Shown here piece after piece: positions 18,450-26,915 of a stretch of DNA of 64,000 bases. Position numbers and translations under genes: made by a program. The notes under the pieces are model-generated. The model made no database searches. It saw only the letters and a list, made by a program, of their open reading frames with translations, and was not told the DNA's origin. This DNA is from Aequorivita sp. (GTDB lineage Bacteria > Bacteroidota > Bacteroidia > Flavobacteriales > Flavobacteriaceae), in the NCBI GenBank assembly GCA_030690315.1, contig JAUYGY010000053.1, forward strand, positions 1 through 64,000, written 5' to 3'. Every line of letters begins with the position of its first letter. Position 1 is the stretch's first letter.

Positions 18450-19553
18450 TTACTTGCCCAGTAAAATGCGCAGCATGCGCCGTAACGGCTCCGCCGCGCC
18501 CCACAACAACTGGTCGCCGCATACAAATGCACTGACGTATTCCGCGCCCATCTCCATTTTGCGCACACGACCGACGGCGATGTCCAGTTTGCCGGCCACC
18601 GCCACCGGATTCAATTCGCGCACGCTCAGTTCGCGCTGGTTGGGTACGAACTTGACCCAGGGGTTGCCGCCCTGGATCAGTGACTCAATCTCCGCCAGCG
18701 GCAGGTCACGCCTGAGCTTGAGGGTCAACGCCAGGCTGTGGCAACGCATCGCACCGATGCGCACGCACAGGCCGTCCACCGGAATGACATGCTCCGTGCC
18801 GAGGATCTTGTTGACTTCGGCACACCCCTTCCACTCTTCCTTGGACTGGCCGTTGTCGAGTTGCTTGTCGATCCACGGAATCAGGCTGCCGGCCAGGACG
18901 GCGCCAAAATGCTCGGTCGGCATGGCGGAAGAACGCATGGCTGCGGTCAAGCGACGATCGATCTCGAGGATCGGGGAGTTCGCCTCGGCCAGCATGTCTG
19001 CCACCGAAGCATGCGCCACGCCCATCTGTTGCAGCAGTTCGCGCATGTTCTGTGCGCCCGCGCCACTCGCCGCCTGATAAGTCATCGATGACACCCACTC
19101 CACCAACCCCGCCTGGAACAATCCGCCCAGGCCCATCAGCAGAATGCTGTTGGTACAGTTGCCACCGATAAAATTTTTGCCGCCGTTCGCCCGCGATCTC
19201 TGGATGAGATCGAGGTTGACCGGATCGAGGATGATGACTGCATCTTTTTCCATGCGCAGGGTGGAAGCGGCATCGATCCAGTAGCCGTTCCAGCCTGAGG
19301 CACGCAGCCTGGGAAATATCTCGGTGGTGTAATCACCACCCTGGCAGGAGATGATGACATCCATCGCCTTCAACTCCCCGGGGTTGCGCGCATCTTTCAA
19401 AGGCACTCCGCGACCTTCGTCCGGCGCTTCTCCACCGACATTCGAGGTGGTGAAGAACACAGCCTCGATCAGGTCGAAATCTTTTTCCTCGCGCATGCGC
19501 TGCATGAGCACCGAGCCCACCATCCCGCGCCAACCGATCAAACCGACTTTCAT
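18450..19553 (-). CDS. asd: Aspartate-semialdehyde dehydrogenase
   Basis: 367 residues. It reduces aspartyl phosphate to aspartate semialdehyde, the branch point to lysine/diaminopimelate, threonine and methionine. NADP-binding [10 protein letters not shown] is at the N-terminus; the catalytic cysteine is in GGNCTNS (about 130-136); the substrate-binding arginine is in [16 protein letters not shown] lies ten bases before the ATG. In related genomes leuB lies directly upstream of asd; here the sequence changes to flavobacterial repeat DNA about 20 bases upstream of the start. Confidence 0.96.
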   Translation of the reverse strand: MKVGLIGWRGMVGSVLMQRMREEKDFDLIEAVFFTTSNVGGEAPDEGRGVPLKDARNPGELKAMDVIISCQGGDYTTEIFPRLRASGWNGYWIDAASTLRMEKDAVIILDPVNLDLIQRSRANGGKNFIGGNCTNSILLMGLGGLFQAGLVEWVSSMTYQAASGAGAQNMRELLQQMGVAHASVADMLAEANSPILEIDRRLTAAMRSSAMPTEHFGAVLAGSLIPWIDKQLDNGQSKEEWKGCAEVNKILGTEHVIPVDGLCVRIGAMRCHSLALTLKLRRDLPLAEIESLIQGGNPWVKFVPNQRELSVRELNPVAVAGKLDIAVGRVRKMEMGAEYVSAFVCGDQLLWGAAEPLRRMLRILLGK

Positions 19554-19580
19554 TTCAATACTCCAAAAAATCGTGAAAAG
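19554..19580. other. Junction between betaproteobacterial and flavobacterial DNA
   Basis: To the left is the asd leader with a Shine-Dalgarno sequence; to the right a GAAAAGN heptamer array of the type found only between the flavobacterial genes. Gene ancestry, base composition and initiation signals all change here. Probably an assembly or scaffolding join. Confidence 0.75.
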
Positions 19581-19721
19581 TGAAAAGTGAAAAGTGAAAA
19601 GAGAAAAGAGAAAAGTGAAAAGCGAAAAGCGAAAAGTGAAAAGTGAAAAGTGAAAAGTGAAAAGCGACGAACGACGAACGACGAGCGACGAATGACGAGC
19701 GACGAACGACGAGCGATGAAC
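19575..19721 (+). repeat. Heptamer arrays GAAAAGN then GACGARC/GACGAAT
   Basis: About 13 units of GAAAAGN (N mostly T or C, two A) run directly into about seven units of GACGAAC/GACGAGC/GACGAAT. The period is seven bases throughout. Apparent ORFs here are artefacts of the 7-base period and translate into repeated heptapeptides. The complementary words recur at 21977-22100 and 23687-23784. Confidence 0.9.
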
Positions 19722-19741
19722 ACTCCCAAAAAGGCAATAAC

Positions 19742-19790
19742 AATTAGCAATTAATAATTAGCAATTAATAATTAGCAATTAACAATAGCA
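19742..19790 (+). repeat. Heptamer array ATTAGCA/ATTAATA
   Basis: Seven alternating A+T-rich seven-base units ending in the first copy of the 17-bp ATTCGTGTATTCGTGGT repeat. Confidence 0.8.
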
Positions 19791-20062
19791 ATTCGTGTAT
19801 TCGTGGTGATAACTTGACCCGAGCAAAGCGAACTGGCTAAGTAAACCTGAATTAGAAACCGACAACCAACAATAAACTATTCGTGTATTCGTGGTAAAAC
19901 TTGAAACTTGACCCGAGCGAAGCGAATTGGCGCAGCAAACCAGAAACCTGACCCGAGCGAAGCGAACTGGCGAAGCAAACCAGACCCGAGCGAAGCGAAT
20001 TGGCGCAGCAAACCTGAATTAGAAACCGACAAGCAACAATAAACAATTCGTGTATTCCTGGC
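19791..20062 (+). repeat. Mixed repeat: 17-bp repeats and four 32-bp units
   Basis: Copies of ATTCGTGTATTCGTGGT are at 19791-19807 and 19879-19895, with a degenerate one at 20045-20061. Four units beginning GACCCGAGC(G/A)AAGCGAA and ending GCAAACC (GTAAACC in the first) are at 19816-19847, 19910-19941, 19950-19981 and 19983-20014. A fifth, diverged copy is at 31888-31920. No CRISPR-like spacers. Confidence 0.85.
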
Positions 20063-20067
20063 AAAAC

Positions 20068-20139
20068 TTGAAACTTGGAACTTGAAACCTGAAACCTGAA
20101 ACCAGAAACCAAAAACCAAAAACCAAAAACCAGAAACCA
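20068..20139 (+). repeat. Heptamer array GAAACTT/GAAACCW reaching the start codon
   Basis: About ten seven-base A-rich units (GAAACTT, GAAACCT, GAAACCA, AAAACCA) end exactly at the ATG of the sugar transferase gene, so the 5' untranslated region is made of repeat. The same word family leads into mazG at 48847. Confidence 0.85.
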
Positions 20140-21531
20140 ATGTCTAAAAACAACATCCATTTCGACATCTCCGAACGCAAGATACTACTCCGTATTCTGG
20201 ATATAGTTTGCGTACTGGTGTTGCTTTATCTGGTGGGAATTGTTTTTGACTTCGATTATTTCAAGATAAATTCCGAACACTGGATGTGGTCTATCGTTTT
20301 GGCGGTATATCTAACCATTTTTGCTACCATCTTTGAACTTTATAACCTCCAAAAGGCAAGTAAGTTTGATGTTGTGGTTAAGAACGTCATTATTACCTCT
20401 TCGGTTACGGTGCTTTTCTATTTGTTGACGCCCTTTTACACTCCTATGCTGCCTTCCAACCGTTTGCAGATAGTGTATTTCTTTTTGGCTATTAATGTTG
20501 CAATGCTCCTTTGGCGCTATGCCTATATCGTTCTTGTTTCGGCACCCCGTTTTAATAAACGCGTACTGCTGATTGCAAATTCACAGGATGTGGATGCAAT
20601 TGTGGAATCGCTACAGAAATCGGATCCCAATTATAGGGTGATTGGCTATTTTAATACGGGACGTAGTGATGGCACTGTAGTCAACAATCTTGAAATTGAT
20701 GCCATAGGTATTCACGATATTGCTTTATTGTCTGAAGAAACGACCATTTCAGAAATTGTTGTTGGCACACCTCTTTCTGAAGGGATGACCATAGAACTCA
20801 ACAATCAGTTGATAAAACTACTGGAGAAGGGAATACCCATCCGGGAATACACCCAGGTTTATGAGGAATTAACGTACCGAATCCCAGTGCAGCATGTGGA
20901 AAAGGATTTTTACCGCTATTTCCCCTTTAGCCGAAGCAACCAAAACAAACTCTATTTATTTTTTAATAGGATATTGGACTTGTTTTTGTCAATCCTAGGA
21001 CTTCTTTTCGGACTCGTTCTTTCCCCTTTTCTAATAGTTGGAAATAGTATAGGAAACAGGGGCCCAATGTTTTACAGCCAAACGAGGGTTGGGAAAAACG
21101 GCAATCACTTCAAACTTTATAAGTTGCGAAGTATGATTATTAACGCAGAAAAACACGGCGCCCAATTTGCTAAAACCAAAGATATACGCGTCACAAAATT
21201 CGGGCGTTTCCTCAGAAAATCCCGTTTTGATGAAATTCCACAGTTCATCAATGTAATAAAAGGCGAAATGAGCGTAATAGGTCCAAGGCCCGAGCGCCCT
21301 GAATTTGTGGAAGACCTAATAGAAAAAATTCCTTTTTATGAAGTGCGCCACCTCGTAAAACCCGGAGTTACGGGCTGGGCACAAGTAAATGCAAAATACG
21401 GCTCCAGCCAAGAAGATTCCCTAGAAAAACTTCAATACGATCTTTACTATATAAAACACCGCAGCCTTTTTCTGGATATTACCATCATCATCAAAACTTT
21501 AAGTACAATTATTTTCTTTAGAGGGCAGTAG
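20140..21531 (+). CDS. Polyprenyl-phosphate sugar transferase (exopolysaccharide initiating)
   Basis: 463 residues. Four N-terminal membrane helices lie within about 15-140, then a Rossmann-like CoA-binding-type domain (NKRVLLIANSQDV... to about 260), a fifth helix (about 285-310), and the bacterial sugar transferase domain with KLYKLRSM, KFGRFLRKSRFDEIPQ and GPRPERPEFV. Such WcaJ/WbaP-type enzymes transfer a sugar phosphate to undecaprenyl phosphate to begin capsule or O-antigen repeat units. It is the first gene of the flavobacterial part; the glycosyltransferase cluster that might use its product is about 16 kb to the right. The start codon abuts the GAAACCW array. Confidence 0.92.
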   Translation: MSKNNIHFDISERKILLRILDIVCVLVLLYLVGIVFDFDYFKINSEHWMWSIVLAVYLTIFATIFELYNLQKASKFDVVVKNVIITSSVTVLFYLLTPFYTPMLPSNRLQIVYFFLAINVAMLLWRYAYIVLVSAPRFNKRVLLIANSQDVDAIVESLQKSDPNYRVIGYFNTGRSDGTVVNNLEIDAIGIHDIALLSEETTISEIVVGTPLSEGMTIELNNQLIKLLEKGIPIREYTQVYEELTYRIPVQHVEKDFYRYFPFSRSNQNKLYLFFNRILDLFLSILGLLFGLVLSPFLIVGNSIGNRGPMFYSQTRVGKNGNHFKLYKLRSMIINAEKHGAQFAKTKDIRVTKFGRFLRKSRFDEIPQFINVIKGEMSVIGPRPERPEFVEDLIEKIPFYEVRHLVKPGVTGWAQVNAKYGSSQEDSLEKLQYDLYYIKHRSLFLDITIIIKTLSTIIFFRGQ

Positions 21532-22125
21532 TTAGTGGGTAGTGGGTAGTAATGAGTAATTAATAATTAATAATTAGTAATGAATAATTAGTAATACTTC
21601 GTGCTTTCTTTCCCCCTTTAGGGGGCCAGGGGGTTACTCCGTGCCCTCTGTGCCTCTGTGGTTAAAAATAAAACACTATTCAGGGAAGTTCATTTTTTAT
21701 AAACAATTCGTGTATTCGTGGCGATATAAACACCAAAGTAGGCAGTAGCAGCAGTATGCATGCTCATACCCACACCTGACAACGGAGAACAGACAACCGA
21801 GTACCGAGAACCAAAAAATAAACAATTCGTGTATTCGTGGCGGAAGAGTCTATTCGAACTTCAGTCATACCTCATACTTCGTGCTTCCTTTCCCCTTTAG
21901 GGGGCCAGGAGGTTGCTCCGTGCCCTCTGTGCTTCTGTGGTTAAAAATCCCATTTCCCATTTCCAACTTCTCATTTCGTTCGTCGTTCGTCGCTCGTCAC
22001 TCGTCGCTCGTCACTCGTCGTTCGTCACTCGTCGTTCATCACTCGTCGTTCATCGCTCGTCGTTCATCGCTCGTCGCTCGTCGCTCGTCACTCGTCGTTC
22101 ATTTCCCCCTTTGGGGTCAGTGGGC
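21532..22125. repeat. 594-bp gap of mixed repeats between convergent genes
   Basis: In order: GGTAGTG-type heptamers and AATTAATA words (21535-21600); a G/C palindrome CCCCCTTTAGGGGGCCAGG followed by a CCCTCTGTGCCTCTGTGG-type element (21606-21670); the 17-bp repeat at 21705-21721 and 21824-21840; a second copy of the palindrome/CTCTGTG pair (21888-21950); 18 units of CRYTCGT (21977-22100); and a degenerate CCCCCTTTGGGG element (22103-22120). No gene is supported. Confidence 0.85.
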
Positions 22126-23334
22126 TTATCCCAAACTCGTTTCGGAAGAGGCTGGGGGGATGGATGAAATATAATACATCAAATAAATATAGCGAACCGC
22201 CAATGCCACTAACAATGGCAAAAGACCAATCGCAAAAACCTGTACCCCCGTGATCCAATGAATCGTCAAAAGAATCAAAAGGAGGAGTAGCAATAAAGCG
22301 TATCTTTTTAGTTTTGGGGATACCTTCTTTTTTGAAATAGCAAAGACCACTAAAATTGAAATAGGGAAGGCCCATAACAAATTATAGTTATTTGCCGTTG
22401 CTGTATGGTCCGTAGCAAACCATAGTAATAGTAGAAATACACCAATAAGCCCAGTAACAAAGAAAATTGCGGTATCCAAATAACGGCTTCGCATCTTTCT
22501 TTTATAATCCCGGTAGCTAACAAAAACAATCAATACCCCCAAAAGCCCAAAAATAAATAGCGGACTTAAAAAGAAATTGCCCGTTGCTGTGGAAGGAGTA
22601 TTTTCAAACAGAACAGAAGTAGATTTCACCAGATCTTCGGTTTCTCCATTTCTGTGTATCACTGCATTTGCGGCGCCTTTGTAAACATAATCTGGCAAAA
22701 ATTGGTATTCAATAGGTTTTGCTTTTGTGTCTATTACTGCACCTAAGCCAATGTCTATCCCCAAACTACCCCAAGAATTCGCTTGCAGATTTTGCTGGAT
22801 AAGCTGCCGAAAAGTAAGTTCATCCTTAATGTGGTCTTCCTTAAATTCCAGCTTGTCGCCAAGTACTATTTGTATAACATCACGAATCTTGGTGGCGCAA
22901 TTGTCAAAAAAGAAATCGTATTTGTATTTTTTGTTTTCGGGTTTTGCATTGTTCCACAGAAAATCTGAAACCGCCTGTTTTTCAGTGGAGTTGATGTTTA
23001 AAGTTTGTTCTTTAACCCAACGGTTTTGCGCTACATAACTTTCAAAGAATGGTTGATAATAACTTACGCCTAACTGATAAAGTAGTTTTCCTTGGGCGAA
23101 TTTTGTGTAGAAATTAGGCGTATTAAAATCGTAAACGCCATAATTGAAAATCACATCAACCCCGCTAAGGGTGTCTTTAATTCTAAAAGCGCTATGCCCA
23201 AACTTATCGTATAGTTCCGCCCCTGGGCCAATAGTGATAATACTAATTTCAGCTGCATTTGACAAAGATCCGTATTGTGCTTTTGCTGAAACACTTAAAA
23301 AGAATAGTAGGAGTATAATGTAATTTTTTACCAC
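22126..23334 (-). CDS. DUF4105 (Lnb N-terminal-like) membrane protein
   Basis: 402 residues with a signal peptide (MVKNYIILLLFFLSVSAKA). The exported half holds the DUF4105 core: GPGAELYDKFGHSAFRI near 37-53 and FFFDNCATKIRD near 145, a His/Cys pairing reminiscent of a papain-like hydrolase. The C-terminal half has four or five transmembrane helices from about 255 on. The family is common in Bacteroidetes; its biochemical role is not established, and an envelope-located hydrolase is an inference. Confidence 0.85.
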   Translation of the reverse strand: MVKNYIILLLFFLSVSAKAQYGSLSNAAEISIITIGPGAELYDKFGHSAFRIKDTLSGVDVIFNYGVYDFNTPNFYTKFAQGKLLYQLGVSYYQPFFESYVAQNRWVKEQTLNINSTEKQAVSDFLWNNAKPENKKYKYDFFFDNCATKIRDVIQIVLGDKLEFKEDHIKDELTFRQLIQQNLQANSWGSLGIDIGLGAVIDTKAKPIEYQFLPDYVYKGAANAVIHRNGETEDLVKSTSVLFENTPSTATGNFFLSPLFIFGLLGVLIVFVSYRDYKRKMRSRYLDTAIFFVTGLIGVFLLLLWFATDHTATANNYNLLWAFPISILVVFAISKKKVSPKLKRYALLLLLLLILLTIHWITGVQVFAIGLLPLLVALAVRYIYLMYYISSIPPASSETSLG

Positions 23335-23811
23335 GATTATCAGTTTTCGGTTGTCAGTTGTCGGTTCTCACTCGGTCCCTGAGCGGAGTCGAAGGGTTGT
23401 CGGTTTTCGGTTGTCGGTTTATTTCACCACGAATACACGAATTGTTTATTATTCTCTATTCTCTATTCTCTATTCTCTATTCTTGGCTATTGGCTTTTGC
23501 TCTTCGCTATTCGCTATTCGCTTATCGCTTAAAGCCTACTGCAACTGAACACTGAACACTGAAATGTTGTCGGTTGTCAGTTATGATTTGTAATTTATTT
23601 CACCACTAATACACAAATTGTTTATTATTCACTATTCTTACCTATTAATATTTCCCTCTTCCCTCTTCCCTCTTCCCTCTTCCCTCTTCGCTCTTCGCTC
23701 TTCGCTCTTCGCTCTTCGCTCTTCGCTCTTCGCTTTTCGCTCTTCGCTTTTCGCTCTTCGCTTTTCGCTCTTCGCTTTTCGCTCATTTTCCCCCTTCGGG
23801 GGCCAGGGGGA
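23335..23811. repeat. 477-bp gap of heptamer repeats
   Basis: GTTNTCG words and the dispersed element GGTCCCTGAGCGGAGTCG (23338-23420); the 17-bp repeat inverted at 23426-23442; TTCTCTA units (from 23454); TTCGCTA units leading into TTCGCTTATCGCTTAAAGCC (23517-23536), TACTGCAACTGA and ACTGAAC units (to 23562); a degenerate 17-bp repeat near 23600; TTCCCTC units (23651-23686); TTCGCTY units (23687-23784); and a CCCCCTTCGGGGGCC palindrome (23789-23810). ORFs reported through this DNA are repeat artefacts. Confidence 0.85.
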
Positions 23812-24906
23812 CTATCTAAAAATCTCCCAATCCAGTTTCAACGAAAACACATTGGAATACAGCGCCGCACTCTGGTCGCCAATATCGGTCAAGGCGTAAT
23901 CCACTTGAATGCCTTTGTATTTAAAGCCCACCCCAATATTCGGCTGAAAGCCTACGGAATCTGTACCGTCCAGTTGTTGTATATTTTGGAAATTGCCAAC
24001 CCCACCCCGAACGTAAACCATATCGATATAGGCAAATTCAAGCCCTAGGGAAGGGGTAATACTTGCAAAGGAAGTGGAAATAACATCGTTGGTTTCCGCA
24101 AAACGGAAGTTTAGGTCAACTTCTGCCAAAAGTGAAAAGTCATATTGGTAAACAAATTTGCGCGCCATCCCCAATTGCAACTTAGGAATAGTGATTTCAG
24201 TAGTTTCGGGCAATTCCTGGTTTTGGCCTTCGACGGCACCTTGAATTTCAGCAAACTTTTCCTCATCAATACTCCAAGCGTTGAAGGTAGTAGTAATGTC
24301 CCTTGCCATTAGCCCGAACATCCATTTGTCGCTTTTAAATTGTATTGCAGCATCCAGTCCAAATCCCCAAGAAGATGCAAATTCGCCAATAACACGACGG
24401 ATTACTTTCGCATTTACGCCATAATTTAACCCATCCAACGGCAATCTCCGCGCATAGGAAAACGTAAATCCATAGTCTGCAGTTGAAAATTTACTGATAC
24501 GATCATAAGAAATATTTCCTTCGTCATCTATCAACTGAGTAGTATTCAAAATATCATCAACCCCAAAACGTATCACTGAAAGTCCCACGGCACTTTTGTC
24601 GTCCAACGGCATGGCAAAAGCGGCGTAATCATAGTTTGCAATGTTTGCAAAATAGGATGCGTGCATCACGGAAATTTGTTTGTCCTCAATATTAACCAAG
24701 CCAGCAGGGTTCCAATAGCCTGAATTTACATCACTTGAGGAAGCAACCACGGCATTGCTCATCCCGAAGGCGGCGGCGTCAACACCAATGTTCATAAATT
24801 CGTTGGAATATTTACGGACGGTCTGCGCCCCCAGCGTAACCGATACAAGAAGTAAAAGGAGTAAAATTTTCTCTTTCAAGCTTAAAAGTTTGGACAAATA
24901 TGACAC
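23812..24906 (-). CDS. PorV/PorQ family outer-membrane protein
   Basis: 364 residues with a signal peptide (EKILLLLLLVSVTLGAQ). The mature start contains GVDAAAFGMSNAVVASSSDVNSGYWNPAGL in two conserved pieces (GMSNAVVA and YWNPAGL), a hallmark of the PorV/PorQ group of FadL-like barrels, and the chain ends in beta-strand-like alternation with a terminal aromatic pattern (LDWEIFR). PorV and PorQ serve type IX secretion, PorV as a shuttle for cargo; this paralogue may do so or may be a general barrel. Divergent from pssA. Confidence 0.8.
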   Translation of the reverse strand: MSYLSKLLSLKEKILLLLLLVSVTLGAQTVRKYSNEFMNIGVDAAAFGMSNAVVASSSDVNSGYWNPAGLVNIEDKQISVMHASYFANIANYDYAAFAMPLDDKSAVGLSVIRFGVDDILNTTQLIDDEGNISYDRISKFSTADYGFTFSYARRLPLDGLNYGVNAKVIRRVIGEFASSWGFGLDAAIQFKSDKWMFGLMARDITTTFNAWSIDEEKFAEIQGAVEGQNQELPETTEITIPKLQLGMARKFVYQYDFSLLAEVDLNFRFAETNDVISTSFASITPSLGLEFAYIDMVYVRGGVGNFQNIQQLDGTDSVGFQPNIGVGFKYKGIQVDYALTDIGDQSAALYSNVFSLKLDWEIFR

Positions 24907-25032
24907 TATTTTACAGAATACTAAACTATAAATTTATGCACATATTGTGTTTTGATAGCTTTGGACGGAAATACTTTGTTATTTTTACAGTGAAGTTTAT
25001 TAATCCACCAAAATAGACAAGGATTCTTGTCT

Positions 25033-25052
25033 GGTCGAGTGCAGCCGAGACC
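25033..25052 (+). repeat. Dispersed element GGTCGAGTGCAGCCGAGACC
   Basis: A 20-bp element ten bases before the pssA ATG. A near-identical copy (two T/C differences) is at 27294-27313, upstream of the AhpD-like gene. Related GGTCTCGACTGCGCTCGACC sequences are common between genes in Bacteroidetes. Confidence 0.7.
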
Positions 25053-25062
25053 TCTTTTTTAT

Positions 25063-25806
25063 ATGCTAAAACAAGTCCCAAACATCATCACCTCCCTAAA
25101 CATCCTTTGTGGCTGTGTGGCTATTCTTTTTGCAATTTCGGGCGATTTGATAACCGCTTCCTTCTTTGTTTTCCTCGGAATATTTTTCGACTTTTTTGAT
25201 GGGCTTGCCGCAAGGCTTTTGAAGGCGCAGAGCGAAATTGGGCTGCAGCTGGATTCGTTGGCCGATGTTATAACAAGCGGCGTAGCGCCGGGAGTGGTAA
25301 TGTACCAATTGTTGAATTTGAGCTATTTCCACCAAATGCAAACCCTAACCGATACCTTTTCATTGGATGGCTGGAATGTTGGGTTTAAAAATTATATGCC
25401 CCTCATTGGCTTATTGATTGTAATCGCATCTGCCTATCGTTTGGCAAAATTTAATGTTGATACGCGCCAAACTTCTGGTTTCATCGGTTTGCCAACGCCG
25501 GCAAATGCGCTCTTAATTTTAAGCCTTCCCCTTATTTTGCAGTTTCAATATTCTGAATTTGCGGATAGCATTATTCTGAACCAATGGTTTTTGATAGGAA
25601 TGACGCTGTTGAGCTGTATCTTGCTGAATGCCGAAATCCCGCTCTTCGCCTTAAAATTTAAAACCTGGGATTTTAAAAGCAACGCGGTTCGGTATGTATT
25701 TTTGATTCTTTGCGTGGTGCTTTTGGTACTGCTGAAGTTTCTGGCAATCCCATTTATAATCCTGCTTTATATATTGCTTTCATTCTTTTGGAAGGTGGAG
25801 AAATAA
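25063..25806 (+). CDS. pssA: CDP-diacylglycerol--serine O-phosphatidyltransferase
   Basis: 247 residues from the ATG at 25063; an upstream in-frame ATG-like start at 25027 would translate the dispersed repeat and is rejected. The CDP-alcohol phosphotransferase motif D-G-x2-A-R-x8-G-x3-D-x3-D is complete (FDGLAARLLKAQSEIG, LQLDSLAD, about 50-75). Six or so membrane helices. It makes phosphatidylserine, the precursor of phosphatidylethanolamine. Confidence 0.95.
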   Translation: MLKQVPNIITSLNILCGCVAILFAISGDLITASFFVFLGIFFDFFDGLAARLLKAQSEIGLQLDSLADVITSGVAPGVVMYQLLNLSYFHQMQTLTDTFSLDGWNVGFKNYMPLIGLLIVIASAYRLAKFNVDTRQTSGFIGLPTPANALLILSLPLILQFQYSEFADSIILNQWFLIGMTLLSCILLNAEIPLFALKFKTWDFKSNAVRYVFLILCVVLLVLLKFLAIPFIILLYILLSFFWKVEK

Positions 25807-26065
25807 AATAACCACGAATACACGAATGTTTTTTTATTTACTCTGCTTAAAAAATGTGACCACGAATACACGAATGTTTTTCTAGTACTAAGATTTAAAT
25901 GTATTTCGCAGAAATACCTCAAGCAAAAAACAAAATTATTCGTGTATTCGTGGTAAAAAAACACGGATTCATGAATGATTTTCTAATATACAAGGACTTA
26001 AAAATATTTCGAAGAAATACAACAAACCAAAAACACAATTATTCGTGTATTCGTGGTAAAAAATT
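25807..26065. repeat. Gap with four 17-bp repeats
   Basis: Two copies in the ACCACGAATACACGAAT orientation (25811-25827, 25859-25875) and two in the opposite one (25937-25953, 26041-26057). The first pair faces the end of pssA and the second pair faces the end of lptB, so transcripts could fold each half or join opposite copies. The interspersed A+T-rich text is itself duplicated (AAGATTTAAATGTATTTCG and GGACTTAAAAATATTTCG). Confidence 0.85.
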
Positions 26066-26806
26066 TTAGAACTCCAATTTCTTCTTCCGAAGCTCAAAAT
26101 TCTGGCCTAAATATACTTTCCGAACCATTTCGTCTGCGGCTAGTTCCTCTGGAACGCCGTGTTTTAGGATACTTCCTTCAAACATTAAATAGGTTCTATC
26201 TGTAATCGCCAACGTTTCCTGTACGTTGTGGTCGGTAATAAGAATACCGATATTTTTGTTTTTAAGCTGTGCCACAATGCGTTGAATGTCTTCAACCGCC
26301 ACGGGGTCAACCCCCGCAAAAGGTTCATCGAGAAGAATAAAATGGGGGTCGGTTGCCAAGGCACGGGCTATTTCCGTTCTCCGGCGTTCCCCACCGCTTA
26401 ATAGATCGCCCCTGCTTTTACGGATATGGCCCAAACCGAATTCCTCAAGAAGCAGTTCCATTTTGGCGCGCTGTTCTTTTTTTGAAAGCTTGGTGAGCTG
26501 CAAAACACTTAAAATATTGTCCTCAACGCTCAATTTCCGAAAAACGGAAGCTTCCTGCGCCAAATACCCAATCCCGTTCTGTGCGCGTTTGTACATTGGG
26601 TATTTGGTAATCTCGGTGCCTTCCAAATAGATTTTGCCGCCGTTGGGCTTTATCAATCCAACAATCATATAAAAGGAGGTAGTTTTTCCAGCACCATTAG
26701 GCCCGAGCAAACCCACGATCTCGCCTTGGTTTACTTCTACAGTTATTCCCTTTACAACCTTTCGGCCTTTATAGGATTTCATTAAGTTTTCAGCTTTTAG
26801 CTTCAT
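26066..26806 (-). CDS. lptB: LPS export ABC transporter ATPase
   Basis: 246 residues. Walker A GPNGAGKTT, signature LLSGGERRR, Walker B FILLDEPFAGVDP and the H-loop histidine in ITDHN are all present. LptB powers extraction of lipopolysaccharide from the inner membrane with LptFG and delivery over the Lpt bridge. The C-terminal extension (KVYLGQNFELRKKKLEF) is typical of LptB. The start is preceded by A-rich sequence without a Shine-Dalgarno motif. Confidence 0.95.
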   Translation of the reverse strand: MKLKAENLMKSYKGRKVVKGITVEVNQGEIVGLLGPNGAGKTTSFYMIVGLIKPNGGKIYLEGTEITKYPMYKRAQNGIGYLAQEASVFRKLSVEDNILSVLQLTKLSKKEQRAKMELLLEEFGLGHIRKSRGDLLSGGERRRTEIARALATDPHFILLDEPFAGVDPVAVEDIQRIVAQLKNKNIGILITDHNVQETLAITDRTYLMFEGSILKHGVPEELAADEMVRKVYLGQNFELRKKKLEF

Positions 26807-26823
26807 TTAGTAGGGAAATTTTG

Positions 26824-26865
26824 ACCACGAATACACGAATATATTAATTATTCGTGTATTCGTGG
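26824..26865. repeat. Inverted pair of 17-bp repeats (hairpin)
   Basis: ACCACGAATACACGAAT, an 8-base A+T centre and ATTCGTGTATTCGTGGT make a nearly perfect hairpin 18 bases upstream of the lptB start and downstream of the AhpD-like gene. It could act as a terminator-like or RNA-stability structure between the two genes. Confidence 0.85.
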
Positions 26866-26915
26866 TTGTAAATGTTTTCAGCAATATATTCAATATCTTA
26901 TTTTATGAATAACTA

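Noticed and set aside
19550..19750. ORFs on the minus strand in the GAAAAGN and GACGAAC arrays
   Set aside because: They translate tandem seven-base words into repeated heptapeptides such as SLFTFHF and RRSSFVA; all frames stay open because the words contain no stops.
19554..20139. True horizontal transfer junction
   Set aside because: Large, conserved housekeeping blocks on both sides and no integrase, transposase or tRNA at the join make an assembly join more likely, though this is not proven.
21881..22174. 97- and 84-codon ORFs through the CRYTCGT array
   Set aside because: Repeat translation again, with no start signal and no similarity to proteins; the real neighbour is the gene ending at 22126.
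23618..23899. 93-codon ORF
   Set aside because: Consists of TTCCCTC and TTCGCTC heptamers translated, running into the 3' end of the minus-strand gene.
19791..26865. CRISPR array
   Set aside because: The 17-bp repeats are irregularly spaced, in both orientations and without spacers of constant length; no cas genes are present.
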